Source of the DNA: Janthinobacterium sp. 1_2014MBL_MicDiv
Lineage (GTDB): Bacteria; Pseudomonadota; Gammaproteobacteria; Burkholderiales; Burkholderiaceae_D
Assembly: GCF_001865675.1 (NCBI RefSeq)
Contig: NZ_CP011319.1
Span: 4,526,001-4,590,000 of the forward strand
Reading direction: 5' to 3'
DNA: 64,000 nucleotides
Made by a program: the position numbers and the translations under genes. The notes below the pieces were generated by a model. It ran no database searches. It worked only from the letters and a program-made list of their open reading frames with translations, and was not told the DNA's origin. Shown here one piece after another: positions 43,639 through 54,775 of the stretch (its first letter is position 1; each line of letters opens with the position of its first letter).

Positions 43639-44082
43639 TTATTGCGAGCTGATATCGGCATTCTCGCCGCTGCCGCCCGGCTGGCCATCCTTGCCCATGG
43701 AGACGATGTCATATTCGCCCTTGCTGCCAGGGGCGCGGTATTGATAGGCGTGTCCCCACGGATCGAGCGGCACGCTTTTCTTCAAGTAAGGACCGTTCCA
43801 GCGGGTGCCGGCGGCCGGCGGCGCCACCAGCAGCGCGGCCAGGCCCTCTTCCGTGGTCGGGTAGCGGCCCACATCCAGGCGGTAGGTATCGAGCGATTTT
43901 TCAAATGCCTCGATCTGCGCCTTGGCCACCGTCACTTCGGATTTGCCCAGCTGGGCGAAATATTTGGGGCCGACGTACGCCGCCAGCAAGCCGATGATCA
44001 CGATGACGACCAACAATTCGAGCAATGTAAAACCGCGCGCGCCGCGCGCTGCCGCCAAATTCTGCCTGTGTGCTGCATGCAT
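43639..44082 (-). CDS. gspG: Major pseudopilin GspG
   Basis: A 147-residue canonical GspG. Processing site RGFTLLELLVVIVIIGLLAAYVGP has Gly at -1 and Glu at +5. Then come LDTYRLDVGRYPTTEEGLAALL, the family segment WNGPYLKKSVPLDPWGHAYQYRAPG, and a C-terminal calcium-loop-like end (GKDGQPGGSGENADI). The ATG at 44082 has AAGGAG seven bases upstream. It is the first gene of the operon, so the major subunit leads the transcript. The promoter is proposed at 44198-44226. Confidence 0.96.
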   Translation of the reverse strand: MHAAHRQNLAAARGARGFTLLELLVVIVIIGLLAAYVGPKYFAQLGKSEVTVAKAQIEAFEKSLDTYRLDVGRYPTTEEGLAALLVAPPAAGTRWNGPYLKKSVPLDPWGHAYQYRAPGSKGEYDIVSMGKDGQPGGSGENADISSQ

Positions 44083-44197
44083 CCGGTAACTCCTTAATAC
44101 CAACCTTCACTATCTTGCGTCGCTGCGCGCGGCGGATGGCCACGCACGGACGACACGCGCTTGCCCGATGCGCATCAGCCTACCATGCCGCTTATGG

Positions 44198-44226
44198 TTA
44201 ATACAATCTTTTCTTTGTACTGTGAA
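44198..44226 (-). promoter_or_regulatory. Putative promoter of secretion operon
   Basis: On the minus strand TTCACA (44226-44221), a 17-base spacer, then TATTAA (44203-44198). The leader to gspG would be about 110 bases. Confidence 0.45.
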
Positions 44227-44437
44227 CAACAAATTGCGCGGGAAACCATCAAGCCTGCGCGAAACGGCCGCCGTGCCGCGCGCACGTGACAAGCTGGTTA
44301 ATTACTCAACTATTTTCAATGCGGAAACTATCTACTCTTGGTTAGCAATTCATAGTAAGTGATGAATTTTATTCATTCATTATTTGTAACTTTCAAATTA
44401 AATTTGAAAGAATATCGAACAATCAAATTGCCTCTTT

Positions 44438-44446
44438 TGCTATAGT
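44438..44446 (+). promoter_or_regulatory. Putative extended -10 of PEP-CTERM/protease operon
   Basis: TGCTATAGT, an extended -10 (TGn plus TATAGT), about 100 bases before the ATG at 44548. No good -35 is visible. It resembles TGCTATCAT and TGCTACCAT in the shared element at 58027 and 34356. Confidence 0.4.
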
Positions 44447-44547
44447 AAAAATCAATTTTCTGCGCATTGGTCTTATCCGTCCGCGCAGCAAAGAGCACCC
44501 AAGACGCAAAACATATTGCATCCTAAATAATCACCAAGGGAAAATTC

Positions 44548-45306
44548 ATGACTCGTATTGTGCATTCGAAGGCAGCTTCCGCAGCAAGTCCCTTCTCGGC
44601 CAAGCAGTTGACTGGTGCCGCCATCCTGGCCCTGTCCGTCGCCTGCGCCCCCGCCGCCATCGCGGACGTGATCAACTTCGACAATCTCGATAGCCAGTTC
44701 GTCGGCCATGGCGACGCGCTGGAAGTCGGCAAATTCCTGCTGACGGGCGCTTCGAATGTCACCGGCGCCAGTTATGGCGACCTGGTCGGCGCGGTGTTCG
44801 ATGGCACGGACCCGGCCGCCTGCGGCATGGCGTGCCCGACCAACAATACGAGCAATTACTATGCCTCGCTCAACGACGGCATCGTCTACCTCGATCCGCT
44901 GAACCCGGGCGGCAGCGTCAGCCTGCAAGGCTTCGACGCCAGCTTCATCGGCTACGCCCAGGGCGTCAGCTACCCGGCGGTGGCCGGCCTGCTGCGCGTG
45001 CAAGGCTTCTATGCCAACGGTTCTTCCATCTATGAAACGTATCAGCTGGGCGGCCCCGTCGGCGGCAACTTCCAGTTCCAGCACTACAGCACCAGCGCCA
45101 ACTTCGGCAGCCAGCAATTCGCCTCGCTGGCCTTCTTCGGCTTCACTTGCAACACGGCCGGCAGTTGCAGCGCCTTCAGCACCAACAAGGGCCAGTTTGC
45201 GCTCGACAATATCGTCGCCTCGGTACCGGAGCCATCGACCTACGCGATGCTGCTGCTGGGCCTGGCAAGCATCGGTTTCGCGGCGCGCCGCCGCCAGCAA
45301 GCCTGA
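44548..45306 (+). CDS. PEP-CTERM protein
   Basis: A 252-residue exported protein. A signal peptide of the longer type seen in this family (SAKQLTGAAILALSVACAPAAIA) is followed by a beta-rich domain that begins VINFDNLDSQFVGHGDAL and contains two short Cys-containing loops (CGMACPT, CNTAGSC). The C-terminal tag is VPEPSTYAM, hydrophobic LLLGLASIGFAARRRQQA. The opening INFDNL element is common in PEP-CTERM proteins with a carbohydrate-binding-like fold. AAGGGA precedes the ATG. The S8 protease starts 41 bases after its stop, so the two should be cotranscribed. Confidence 0.93.
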   Translation: MTRIVHSKAASAASPFSAKQLTGAAILALSVACAPAAIADVINFDNLDSQFVGHGDALEVGKFLLTGASNVTGASYGDLVGAVFDGTDPAACGMACPTNNTSNYYASLNDGIVYLDPLNPGGSVSLQGFDASFIGYAQGVSYPAVAGLLRVQGFYANGSSIYETYQLGGPVGGNFQFQHYSTSANFGSQQFASLAFFGFTCNTAGSCSAFSTNKGQFALDNIVASVPEPSTYAMLLLGLASIGFAARRRQQA

Positions 45307-45347
45307 TTCGTCCCCTTACGCTACCGTTACCGTTACAGGAAATCCTC

Positions 45348-48300
45348 ATGACATTCCGTCCCGCTTTGCGTCCCATTTCGCTCGCCGTGCTGAGCCTGTT
45401 TGCCAGCCTGAGCTTCCAGGCCCACGCCGACGACCTGCGCCGCCCCTACATCGTGCAACTGACCGATAAACCGATCGCTTCCTACGCCGGCTCGGTGGAA
45501 GGCCTGGGCGCGACCCAGCCTGCCGCCGGCGGCCGCCTCGACCTGGCCAGCGCGGAAGTGCAGCTGTACGGCGACTACCTCGAGCAGAAACAGGCGCGGG
45601 TACAGGCCCTCGTCGCCGCCGCGCCCGTGCAATACCAGTACAAGATCGTCCTCAACGGTTTCTCCGCCCTGCTGACCGACGCCGAAGTGCGCCAGCTGCA
45701 GGCCAGCGGCGAAGTGGCCAGCATCGCCCCCGACGAACCGCGCACCCTGCAGACGAACTACACGCCGACCTTCCTGGGCCTGGACCAGCCGGGCGGCCTG
45801 TGGAGCCAGCTGGGCGGCAAGCAGCATGCGGGCGAAGACATCATCATCGGCATCGTCGATGGCGGCGTGTGGCCGGAAAACCTGTCGTATGCGGACAAGG
45901 TCGACGCCAACGGCACCCCGACCTTCGACCCGAACGCCACCCTGGCCTACGGCGCCGCGCCAGCCGCCTGGAAGGGCAGCTGCCAGGCGGGCGAAGGCTT
46001 TACGCAAGCCCATTGCAACAACAAGCTGCTCGGCGCGCAATACTTCAACGCCGTGCGCCTGACCGAAACGGACAAGATCCAGCACTGGAGCGAATTCACG
46101 TCGCCGCGCGATTCCGTTGGCGACCCCAGCGGTGAAGGCGGCCACGGCACGCACACCTCGTCCACCGCGGGCGGCAATGCGGGCGTGCCCGTCACGGCGA
46201 ACGGTTCGCCGCTGGGCGCGATTTCCGGCGTCGCGCCGCGCGCCCGCCTGTCCGTCTACAAAGTGTGCTGGTCCTACAACCTGGCCACCCAGCCCACGGG
46301 CGCGAAGAACGGCTGCTACGGCGGCGACAGCGTGGCGGCGATCGAAAAAGCCGTGCAGGATGGCGTACACGTGATCAACTACTCGATCAGCGGCGGCGGC
46401 AGCGTCAACGATCCCGTCGAGCAAGCCTTCCTGCATGCCTCGAATGCGGGCGTCTTCGTTGCCGCATCGGCCGGCAACGCGGGCCCGGCCAACACGGTAG
46501 CCCACGTCAGCCCATGGATCACGACGGTGGCCGCCTCGACGCACAACCGCGCCAACCAGGCCAACGTCACCCTGAGCAACGGCGCCAGCTACACGGGCGC
46601 CTCGCTCAACTACAACCCGCTGCCGGCGACCACCCTGATCCGCGCGCAGGACGCGGGCCTGCCCGGCGCCGATGCGCAAAAGCTGGCCCTGTGCTACCGC
46701 GCCGGCGACAATGGCGGCGTCGCCCTGCTGGACCCGGCCAAGGTCGCCGGCAAGGTCGTCAGCTGCCTGCGCGGCACCACGGCGCGCACCGACAAGGGCC
46801 TCGCCGTGCTGGAAGCGGGCGGCGCCGGCATGGTGCTGGTCGACACGGGCGTGGGCCTGGTATCCGACCCGCACGTGCTGCCGGCCGTGCACGTGAGCGC
46901 CGCCGATGGCGCGCTGATCAACGCCCAGGCGCAAACGGGCGTGGCCAAGGCGGCCATCTCGCGCTTCGTCACCAATGGCAACGGCCCCGCCGCGCCCGTG
47001 GTGGCCGACTTCTCGTCGCGCGGCCCGAACCTGTACGACGCCAACCTGCTCAAGCCCGACGTCACGGCGCCTGGCGTGGACATCCTGGCCGGCGGCTCGC
47101 CTGCCCTGTCGCGCGCGCAGCGCGACGCCGTGCAGGATGGCAGCCTGGTGCCGGCGCAAGCCTACATCTTCCTGCAAGGCACGTCGATGGCCAGCCCGCA
47201 CGTCGCCGGCCTGGCCGCCCTGCTGCGCCAGCAGCATCCTGACTGGAGCCCGGCCGCCATCAAGTCGGCCCTGATGACCACCGGCAGCACCACCCTGCCC
47301 GACATCCAGACCGGCGACGCGCGCGGCATCCTGCCATGGGGCCAGGGCGCCGGCCACGTGACGCCGAACAAGGCCACGGATCCGGGCCTCGTGTACGACG
47401 CCAGCCTGGCCGACTACAAGAAATACATGTGCGGCGTCGGCATGACGGCCGAATGCGCGGGCGGCACGATCGCCGGCTACAACCTGAACGTGCCGTCGAT
47501 CACCATCGCCAACGTGCTGGGCACGCAAACGGTGACGCGCCGCGTCACCAACGTGGGCAGCAGCAGCGCCACCTACACGGCCAGCGCCTCGATCAGCGGC
47601 TACAGCGTGGCGGTGGCGCCTGCCACCCTGGTGCTGGCACCGGGCGAAACCAAATCCTTCAACGTGACCCTGACGCGCACCACGGCGCCGGACAACGCAT
47701 GGCAATACGGTGCGCTCGTCTGGAGCGACGGCGTGCACACGGTGCGCAGCCCCGTCACGGCCCGCTCGGGCCGCGCGGTGCAGTCGCCGGCATTGCTGCA
47801 GTCCGACAAGGTCAGCGGCTTGCGTTCGCTGACCCTGTCCACCGGCTTTGCCGGCAAGGTCGGCGCAGCGACGGGCGGCCTGAAGGAAGTGACGCGCAGC
47901 GCGCAAACCATCAGCCAGGCCGTGCCGGGCAGCGTGGAAACGCTGGCGCAGATGGCCACCGCCTGCAAGGCAGGCGCCAGCGGCGTGCGCGTGGTCAATG
48001 TCAGCATTCCCGCCAGCACGGTGGTGGCGCGCTTCGAAACCTTCGACCGTGACACCACGGAAGGCGCCGGCAATGACCTCGACCTGCTGCTGCTCAACAG
48101 CGCCGGCGCGACCGTCGCCACCTCGGCCACGGCCGGCTCGAACGAGGCGATCACCGTGACCACCCCGGCGGCGGGCAACTACAAGCTGTGCGTGGTCGGC
48201 TACGAGCTGGCGAATGGCGCGTCGACCGGCTTCGGCCTGTCGTCGGCCGTCGTCACGACGGCCGACAAGGGCGGCAACCTGAAAGCCACCCTGCCAGGCA

Positions 48301-48500
48301 AAGTGTATGTGGGCGGCAGCGCCACGGCCGGCGTCAGCTGGTCGGCGCTGGAAACGGGCAAGCGCTACCTGGGCGGCGTGGTCTTCCTTGATGGCAACAA
48401 CGCGGCGGCTTCCACCACCGTGCTGTCGGTGGAAACCAACAGCCCGCTGCCGCTGGCAGTGCCGAGCCTGCGCAACGTGAAAGCGGACGCCAAGCTGTAA
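45348..48500 (+). CDS. Secreted S8 subtilisin-like serine protease
   Basis: A 1050-residue prepro-protease. Signal peptide (1-27, ending QAHA); I9 inhibitory propeptide (about 33-135, PYIVQLTDKPIASY to VASIAPDEP). The peptidase S8 domain has Asp171 (IGIVDGGVW), His266 (GHGTHTSSTAGG) and Ser613 (GTSMASPHVAG), with a PA insertion (about 425-540). An Fn3-like domain of the plant-subtilase type follows (about 750-860, VTRRVTNVGSSSATY). The C-terminal 190 residues include a PPC-like beta domain (TTEGAGNDLDLLLLNSAG). There is no PEP-CTERM tag. ATG at 45348 has AGGA upstream. It is a plausible substrate of the divergent secretion machine. Confidence 0.95.
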   Translation: MTFRPALRPISLAVLSLFASLSFQAHADDLRRPYIVQLTDKPIASYAGSVEGLGATQPAAGGRLDLASAEVQLYGDYLEQKQARVQALVAAAPVQYQYKIVLNGFSALLTDAEVRQLQASGEVASIAPDEPRTLQTNYTPTFLGLDQPGGLWSQLGGKQHAGEDIIIGIVDGGVWPENLSYADKVDANGTPTFDPNATLAYGAAPAAWKGSCQAGEGFTQAHCNNKLLGAQYFNAVRLTETDKIQHWSEFTSPRDSVGDPSGEGGHGTHTSSTAGGNAGVPVTANGSPLGAISGVAPRARLSVYKVCWSYNLATQPTGAKNGCYGGDSVAAIEKAVQDGVHVINYSISGGGSVNDPVEQAFLHASNAGVFVAASAGNAGPANTVAHVSPWITTVAASTHNRANQANVTLSNGASYTGASLNYNPLPATTLIRAQDAGLPGADAQKLALCYRAGDNGGVALLDPAKVAGKVVSCLRGTTARTDKGLAVLEAGGAGMVLVDTGVGLVSDPHVLPAVHVSAADGALINAQAQTGVAKAAISRFVTNGNGPAAPVVADFSSRGPNLYDANLLKPDVTAPGVDILAGGSPALSRAQRDAVQDGSLVPAQAYIFLQGTSMASPHVAGLAALLRQQHPDWSPAAIKSALMTTGSTTLPDIQTGDARGILPWGQGAGHVTPNKATDPGLVYDASLADYKKYMCGVGMTAECAGGTIAGYNLNVPSITIANVLGTQTVTRRVTNVGSSSATYTASASISGYSVAVAPATLVLAPGETKSFNVTLTRTTAPDNAWQYGALVWSDGVHTVRSPVTARSGRAVQSPALLQSDKVSGLRSLTLSTGFAGKVGAATGGLKEVTRSAQTISQAVPGSVETLAQMATACKAGASGVRVVNVSIPASTVVARFETFDRDTTEGAGNDLDLLLLNSAGATVATSATAGSNEAITVTTPAAGNYKLCVVGYELANGASTGFGLSSAVVTTADKGGNLKATLPGKVYVGGSATAGVSWSALETGKRYLGGVVFLDGNNAAASTTVLSVETNSPLPLAVPSLRNVKADAKL

Positions 48501-48525
48501 GCACCTCGTTCCAACGGCAACACGG

Positions 48526-48550
48526 CGCGCCCTGCGGGGCGCGTTTTTTT
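48526..48550 (+). terminator. Terminator after the S8 protease
   Basis: CGCGCCC-TGCG-GGGCGCG followed by seven T. It separates the protease from the orphan propeptide gene, which then needs its own promoter or read-through. Confidence 0.9.
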
Positions 48551-48628
48551 ATGTGCGGCCGGTAGCGCCGCAGATACAGGCGTAGAATCGGCAGCACAGG
48601 TGCCTCCCCTACGCCTGGAAAGCATGCC

Positions 48629-49093
48629 ATGCCCTCGAAACACTGGATACTAGCCGCGATCGCCGGCGTAAGCAGCATGGCCGGCGCCGCGCAGGCGGAC
48701 CAGCACAAACCGGCGCAGCAGGCGCGACACGCCTATATCGTGCAATTGACGGATGCGCCGCTGGCCTCGTACACGGGCGGCGTGGCGGGCCTGGCCCCCA
48801 CCCTCGTCCAGGGCCGGCGCCTGAACACGGGCAGCGAGGCGGCGCGCCGCTACACGGCTTACCTGGAAGAGCGCCAGCGCGCCGTGCTGGCGCTGGTGGC
48901 CAAGGCCCCCGTGCAATACCGCTATACGGTGACCCTGAACGGCTTCGCGGCCATGCTGACACCGGACGAGGTGGCGCGCCTGAGAGCCAGCCCGGACGTG
49001 GCGCAGGTGTCGCTGAGCACCATCGAATACACGCACGGCGACGGCGGCAATGGCAATGGAAGGCAGCAGGCCACGCCGCAGGACCAGCGCTAG
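48629..49093 (+). CDS. Free-standing I9 propeptide/inhibitor protein
   Basis: A 154-residue exported protein made of a signal peptide (MPSKHWILAAIAGVSSMAGAAQA) and one I9 (subtilisin propeptide) domain, with no peptidase. YIVQLTDAPLASYTGGVAGL, AYLEERQRAVLALVAKAPVQYRYTVTLNGFAAMLT and VARLRASPDVAQVS align throughout with the propeptide of the S8 protease just upstream. Roughly half the positions are identical by eye. The tail is short and polar (GDGGNGNGRQQ). It could inhibit or fold the protease in trans. A truncated protease copy is possible, but the intact frame, signal peptide and clean end argue for a functional gene. Confidence 0.85.
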   Translation: MPSKHWILAAIAGVSSMAGAAQADQHKPAQQARHAYIVQLTDAPLASYTGGVAGLAPTLVQGRRLNTGSEAARRYTAYLEERQRAVLALVAKAPVQYRYTVTLNGFAAMLTPDEVARLRASPDVAQVSLSTIEYTHGDGGNGNGRQQATPQDQR

Positions 49094-49773
49094 TGGCTGA
49101 GCAGGCGCAGCGCGATGCCGCGCGACACGGCTTGCATGCGGTTGCTCACGCCCAGTAATTTATAGATGCGCTGCAAATGGCTTTTCACGGTGGCGCCGCT
49201 GATGCCGAGGATTTGTCCTACTTCATCGTTGCTTTTTCCCTCGCGCACCCAATGCAGCACTTCCAGCTCGCGCGCGCTGGCCGCGCGCGACGCGGCCGGG
49301 CCAGCCATGGACGTGCGCCCGCTGTCCTGCAGCGCCAGCCAGTGCATATGCAGGCAGGGCAGCAGCAATTCCAGCATGTAGGTTTGCCGCATTGCATCGG
49401 CCGACGACAGCGCGAACAGGGCGAAAAAACTGCCTCCCCCCGCCGCCGCATTGCCATGCACCAAGACCTGCCCGATGACGGCCGCCTTCTGGCCGCCCGC
49501 GCGCCAGGCCTGCGCCAGGCGCGCCACCTGGCCATCGCGTATATCGTTGATGTCGCGCAACTGCGCGGCATCGAGCACGCAGCTGTGCCACGCCTCGCTG
49601 CGCAGCACGCTCCCATCGGCGCCCAGCTGCGCGCAGACGAGGATGGCGTGCGGCAGCAAGGCTTGCAGCGGCCCCTGGCTCCACAGGAAAAAATCGCTGG
49701 GCGCGGCGATGCCATGCGCGCCCACGATGGCATGCAGCAGATACTCCTGTTCGCGTCCCGTCAGCAATATCAT
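49090..49773 (-). CDS. EpsA-like LuxR-family regulator
   Basis: A 227-residue transcription factor with a C-terminal LuxR helix-turn-helix (about 160-225: SARELEVLHWVREGKSNDEVGQILGISGATVKSHLQRIYKLLGVSNR, read in parts). The N-terminal domain carries FFLWSQGPLQALLPHAILVC, which matches my recollection of EpsA, the regulator found at exosortase/PEP-CTERM exopolysaccharide loci. Its ATG at 49773 overlaps the stop of the OmpR-type regulator (ATGA), so the two are coupled. It may control the nearby PEP-CTERM or exopolysaccharide genes. The EpsA name is an inference. Confidence 0.82.
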   Translation of the reverse strand: MILLTGREQEYLLHAIVGAHGIAAPSDFFLWSQGPLQALLPHAILVCAQLGADGSVLRSEAWHSCVLDAAQLRDINDIRDGQVARLAQAWRAGGQKAAVIGQVLVHGNAAAGGGSFFALFALSSADAMRQTYMLELLLPCLHMHWLALQDSGRTSMAGPAASRAASARELEVLHWVREGKSNDEVGQILGISGATVKSHLQRIYKLLGVSNRMQAVSRGIALRLLSH

Positions 49774-50471
49774 GCGCAGACAGCCGCATCGGCTGCCAGG
49801 TAGCGGTAACCGCTGCCGCGCACGGTTTCGATATGGTGGCCGCAGCCGCCCGGCTGCAACGCTTGCCGCAAGCGCCCCACATGGGCATCCACCGTGCGCT
49901 CGTCGAGGTAGGCGGCATGGCCCCATACCTGGTCCAGCAGTTGCGCGCGGCTATGCACGCGGCCCGGATGGCCCATGAGGAAATGCAGCAGCTTGAATTC
50001 CACGCGCCCCAGGTTGACGGCCACGCTGCCTGCCGTCACGCGCAAGGTGTGCGGATCGAGGCGCAAGGCGGTGGCCGCCGTGCCGCGCAGGGCCGAGGGC
50101 GCGCGCCGGCGCAGCAGCGCATGCACGCGGGCCAGCATTTCACGGGGACCGAAGGGTTTGCACAGGTAATCGTCGGCGCCGCTCTCGAGCGCCAGCACCT
50201 TGTCGTGCTCGCTGTCGCGCGCACTGGCCATGATGATGGGCAAGTCGCACAGCAGCCCATCCTGGCGCACCTGGCGCAGCAGCGCGATGCCGGAAGCATC
50301 CGGCAATTCCCATTCCAGCAGCAGCAAGTCCGGCGCAGCGGCCGCCAGCAGCGCCAGCGCACCGCGCGCGTCCGGGGCGCAGCTGACGCGGTAGCCGGCG
50401 CCCGTCAGGTTATGCGCCAGCAACGCTTGCATGGCTGGCGCGGGGTCCAGCACCAGGATATGGCCAGGCAT
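49770..50471 (-). CDS. OmpR/PhoB-type response regulator
   Basis: A 233-residue two-component regulator. The receiver domain (1-120) has DLLLLEWELPDASG where the usual phospho-acceptor Asp appears replaced by Glu (LLLEWELP). It keeps the conserved Lys in YLCKPFGPREM. The winged-helix output domain (about 130-230) shows VNLGRVEFKLLHFLMGHPG and RTVDAHVGRLRQAL, then GSGYRYL. The acidic pair near the N terminus is also altered (VLDPAPAM in place of VDDE), so it probably works without normal phosphorylation. The ATG at 50471 has GGAGG upstream. No histidine kinase is adjacent. Confidence 0.88.
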   Translation of the reverse strand: MPGHILVLDPAPAMQALLAHNLTGAGYRVSCAPDARGALALLAAAAPDLLLLEWELPDASGIALLRQVRQDGLLCDLPIIMASARDSEHDKVLALESGADDYLCKPFGPREMLARVHALLRRRAPSALRGTAATALRLDPHTLRVTAGSVAVNLGRVEFKLLHFLMGHPGRVHSRAQLLDQVWGHAAYLDERTVDAHVGRLRQALQPGGCGHHIETVRGSGYRYLAADAAVCA

Positions 50472-50663
50472 CGATGCATCCTCCGGAAAAAGTTGGCGGC
50501 CGTCCATGAAAAACTAGACTGCTCGACAAGTTTTTACTATGCATCAAGCGTAAAACGCTGACTAATACAATTTAGTTTCCTGATTTATAGTTTTTACAAA
50601 TAAATGGCGAAAAAAAACACAGCGGGCCGAGGGCGCGCTGTGTTCAAGCTGGAAAGACGGTGC

Positions 50664-51302
50664 TTAGGCTGGCGTCACCGCCCGGCGCCGGCGCAAGGCG
50701 AAACCGATCAGCGCCAGGCCGCCCGTCAGCATCATCCATTCCGACGCTTCCGGCACGGCCGAGATCGACGCGATGCTCGCATACGTGCTGCCGGCTATGC
50801 TCGCTGGCAAGCCACCGTTCAGCGGCGTCAGTTCGAATTGCAGCAGGTTGCCATTCACGTTGCCCAGGTAAGACGTGGCCGTGGCGTCGAGCAAGCCCAC
50901 GCCGAAGGTCGTGCCCGCATTGCCTGCCGTGTTCAGGAAGTCGCCGCCAAAGACGATATTGAAGGCGAACTTGCCGCCCAGCGTCACGTTCTGGAACCAG
51001 TCGTTGTAGGCGCTGCTATTGCCGAAGGTCAAGGTCCCCGGCGCGCTGCCGGTGACGCTGCCCTCCTGCGTTTCCAGCGCGCCAAAGGCGCCCGTGAACT
51101 GGCTCAGGGTCGCGGTCGCGCCCGGTGCGGGGCTGTTGCCGGCGATGAAGGCGAAGTCGAGGAAACCGGCGCCCGAGAACTGGCTCGTGTCGATTTCCAC
51201 GTGGTAGCCGAGCGGATCGGCCAGCGCCACGCTGGAGCTGCCGGCAAGCAAGGCGGCCAGCACGGCGCGGCACAGGGTAAGGTTGAGTGTCGATGCAAAC
51301 AT
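50664..51302 (-). CDS. PEP-CTERM protein (NF038129-like)
   Basis: A 212-residue exported protein. Signal peptide (FASTLNLTLCRAVLAALLAGSSSVALA), then DPLGYHVEIDTSQFSGAGFLDFAFIAGN, which resembles the NF038129 group of PEP-CTERM proteins as I remember it. The C-terminal tag is variant: VPEASEWMM in place of VPEPST, followed by LTGGLALIGFALRRRR. The ATG at 51302 has AAGGA upstream. It lies ten bases after the nuclease stop, so it is the second gene of a nuclease/PEP-CTERM pair. Confidence 0.88.
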   Translation of the reverse strand: MFASTLNLTLCRAVLAALLAGSSSVALADPLGYHVEIDTSQFSGAGFLDFAFIAGNSPAPGATATLSQFTGAFGALETQEGSVTGSAPGTLTFGNSSAYNDWFQNVTLGGKFAFNIVFGGDFLNTAGNAGTTFGVGLLDATATSYLGNVNGNLLQFELTPLNGGLPASIAGSTYASIASISAVPEASEWMMLTGGLALIGFALRRRRAVTPA

Positions 51303-51312
51303 GATGAGGTCC

Positions 51313-54309
<2,997 letters not shown>

Positions 54310-54775
54310 GAGTATCCCGGTCGGTAAATAAATGGCGCCGGTCCCGGATGGTCGGCCGGCGCACGACAATTAACAAAAGTATTTCAGACTTGTTATTTGC
54401 ATATTAAACGTCCACGATGACGACTTGATGACATTTGATTAATCCGAACGGCGTAAAAACCTTGCCCTTCGGCCTCTTCTGATGCCTGGTGAAACGTATT
54501 TTTTGAACAACATGCAGCACGGCCGATCAGGCCAAAAAGACGCTGCCAGGAAAAATGTGATATATTTAAGGCAAATAAGTTTGGTTCCTGATAACAACAA
54601 CCAGCTTCGCAACAACGATACCGCGACAATGAGAGCAAGCCCCAGCCTCGCTTGCCTCTTGGAATGCACATCCGGCCATGCACACAAAGGTCGCATTACC
54701 GGTAGCAACATTAATCGCATCACGAACGGACAGCGCACCAGCGCGACGCTCGGGTGCATTCTGAAGAGATACACC
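54310..54775. other. Divergent intergenic region, nuclease / PEP-CTERM
   Basis: About 466 bases without a credible gene. The plus frame from 54482 is an artefactual extension of the PEP-CTERM gene. AT-rich stretches near 54365-54425 and 54550-54600 should hold the divergent promoters. No operator could be picked with confidence. Confidence 0.55.

Larger units (their letters stand above)
44083..44547. other. Divergent control region, secretion operon / PEP-CTERM-protease operon
   Basis: About 465 bases with no gene and much lower GC than its flanks. It holds the putative gspG promoter (44198-44226, minus) and an extended -10 for the plus-strand operon (44438-44446). Sharing one gap suggests the two operons may be co-controlled. 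Confidence 0.6.

Noticed and set aside
34509..44082. Assigning the operon as a complete classical Gsp system or MSHA pilus
   Set aside because: Several defining genes of each are missing and the platform proteins are divergent, so the hybrid description was kept.
45333..47906. 857-residue minus-strand open frame
   Set aside because: Antisense shadow of the S8 protease.
54482..54775. 98-residue N-terminal extension of the glycine-rich PEP-CTERM protein
   Set aside because: The signal peptide starts at 54776; the extension is polar and would bury the signal peptide.
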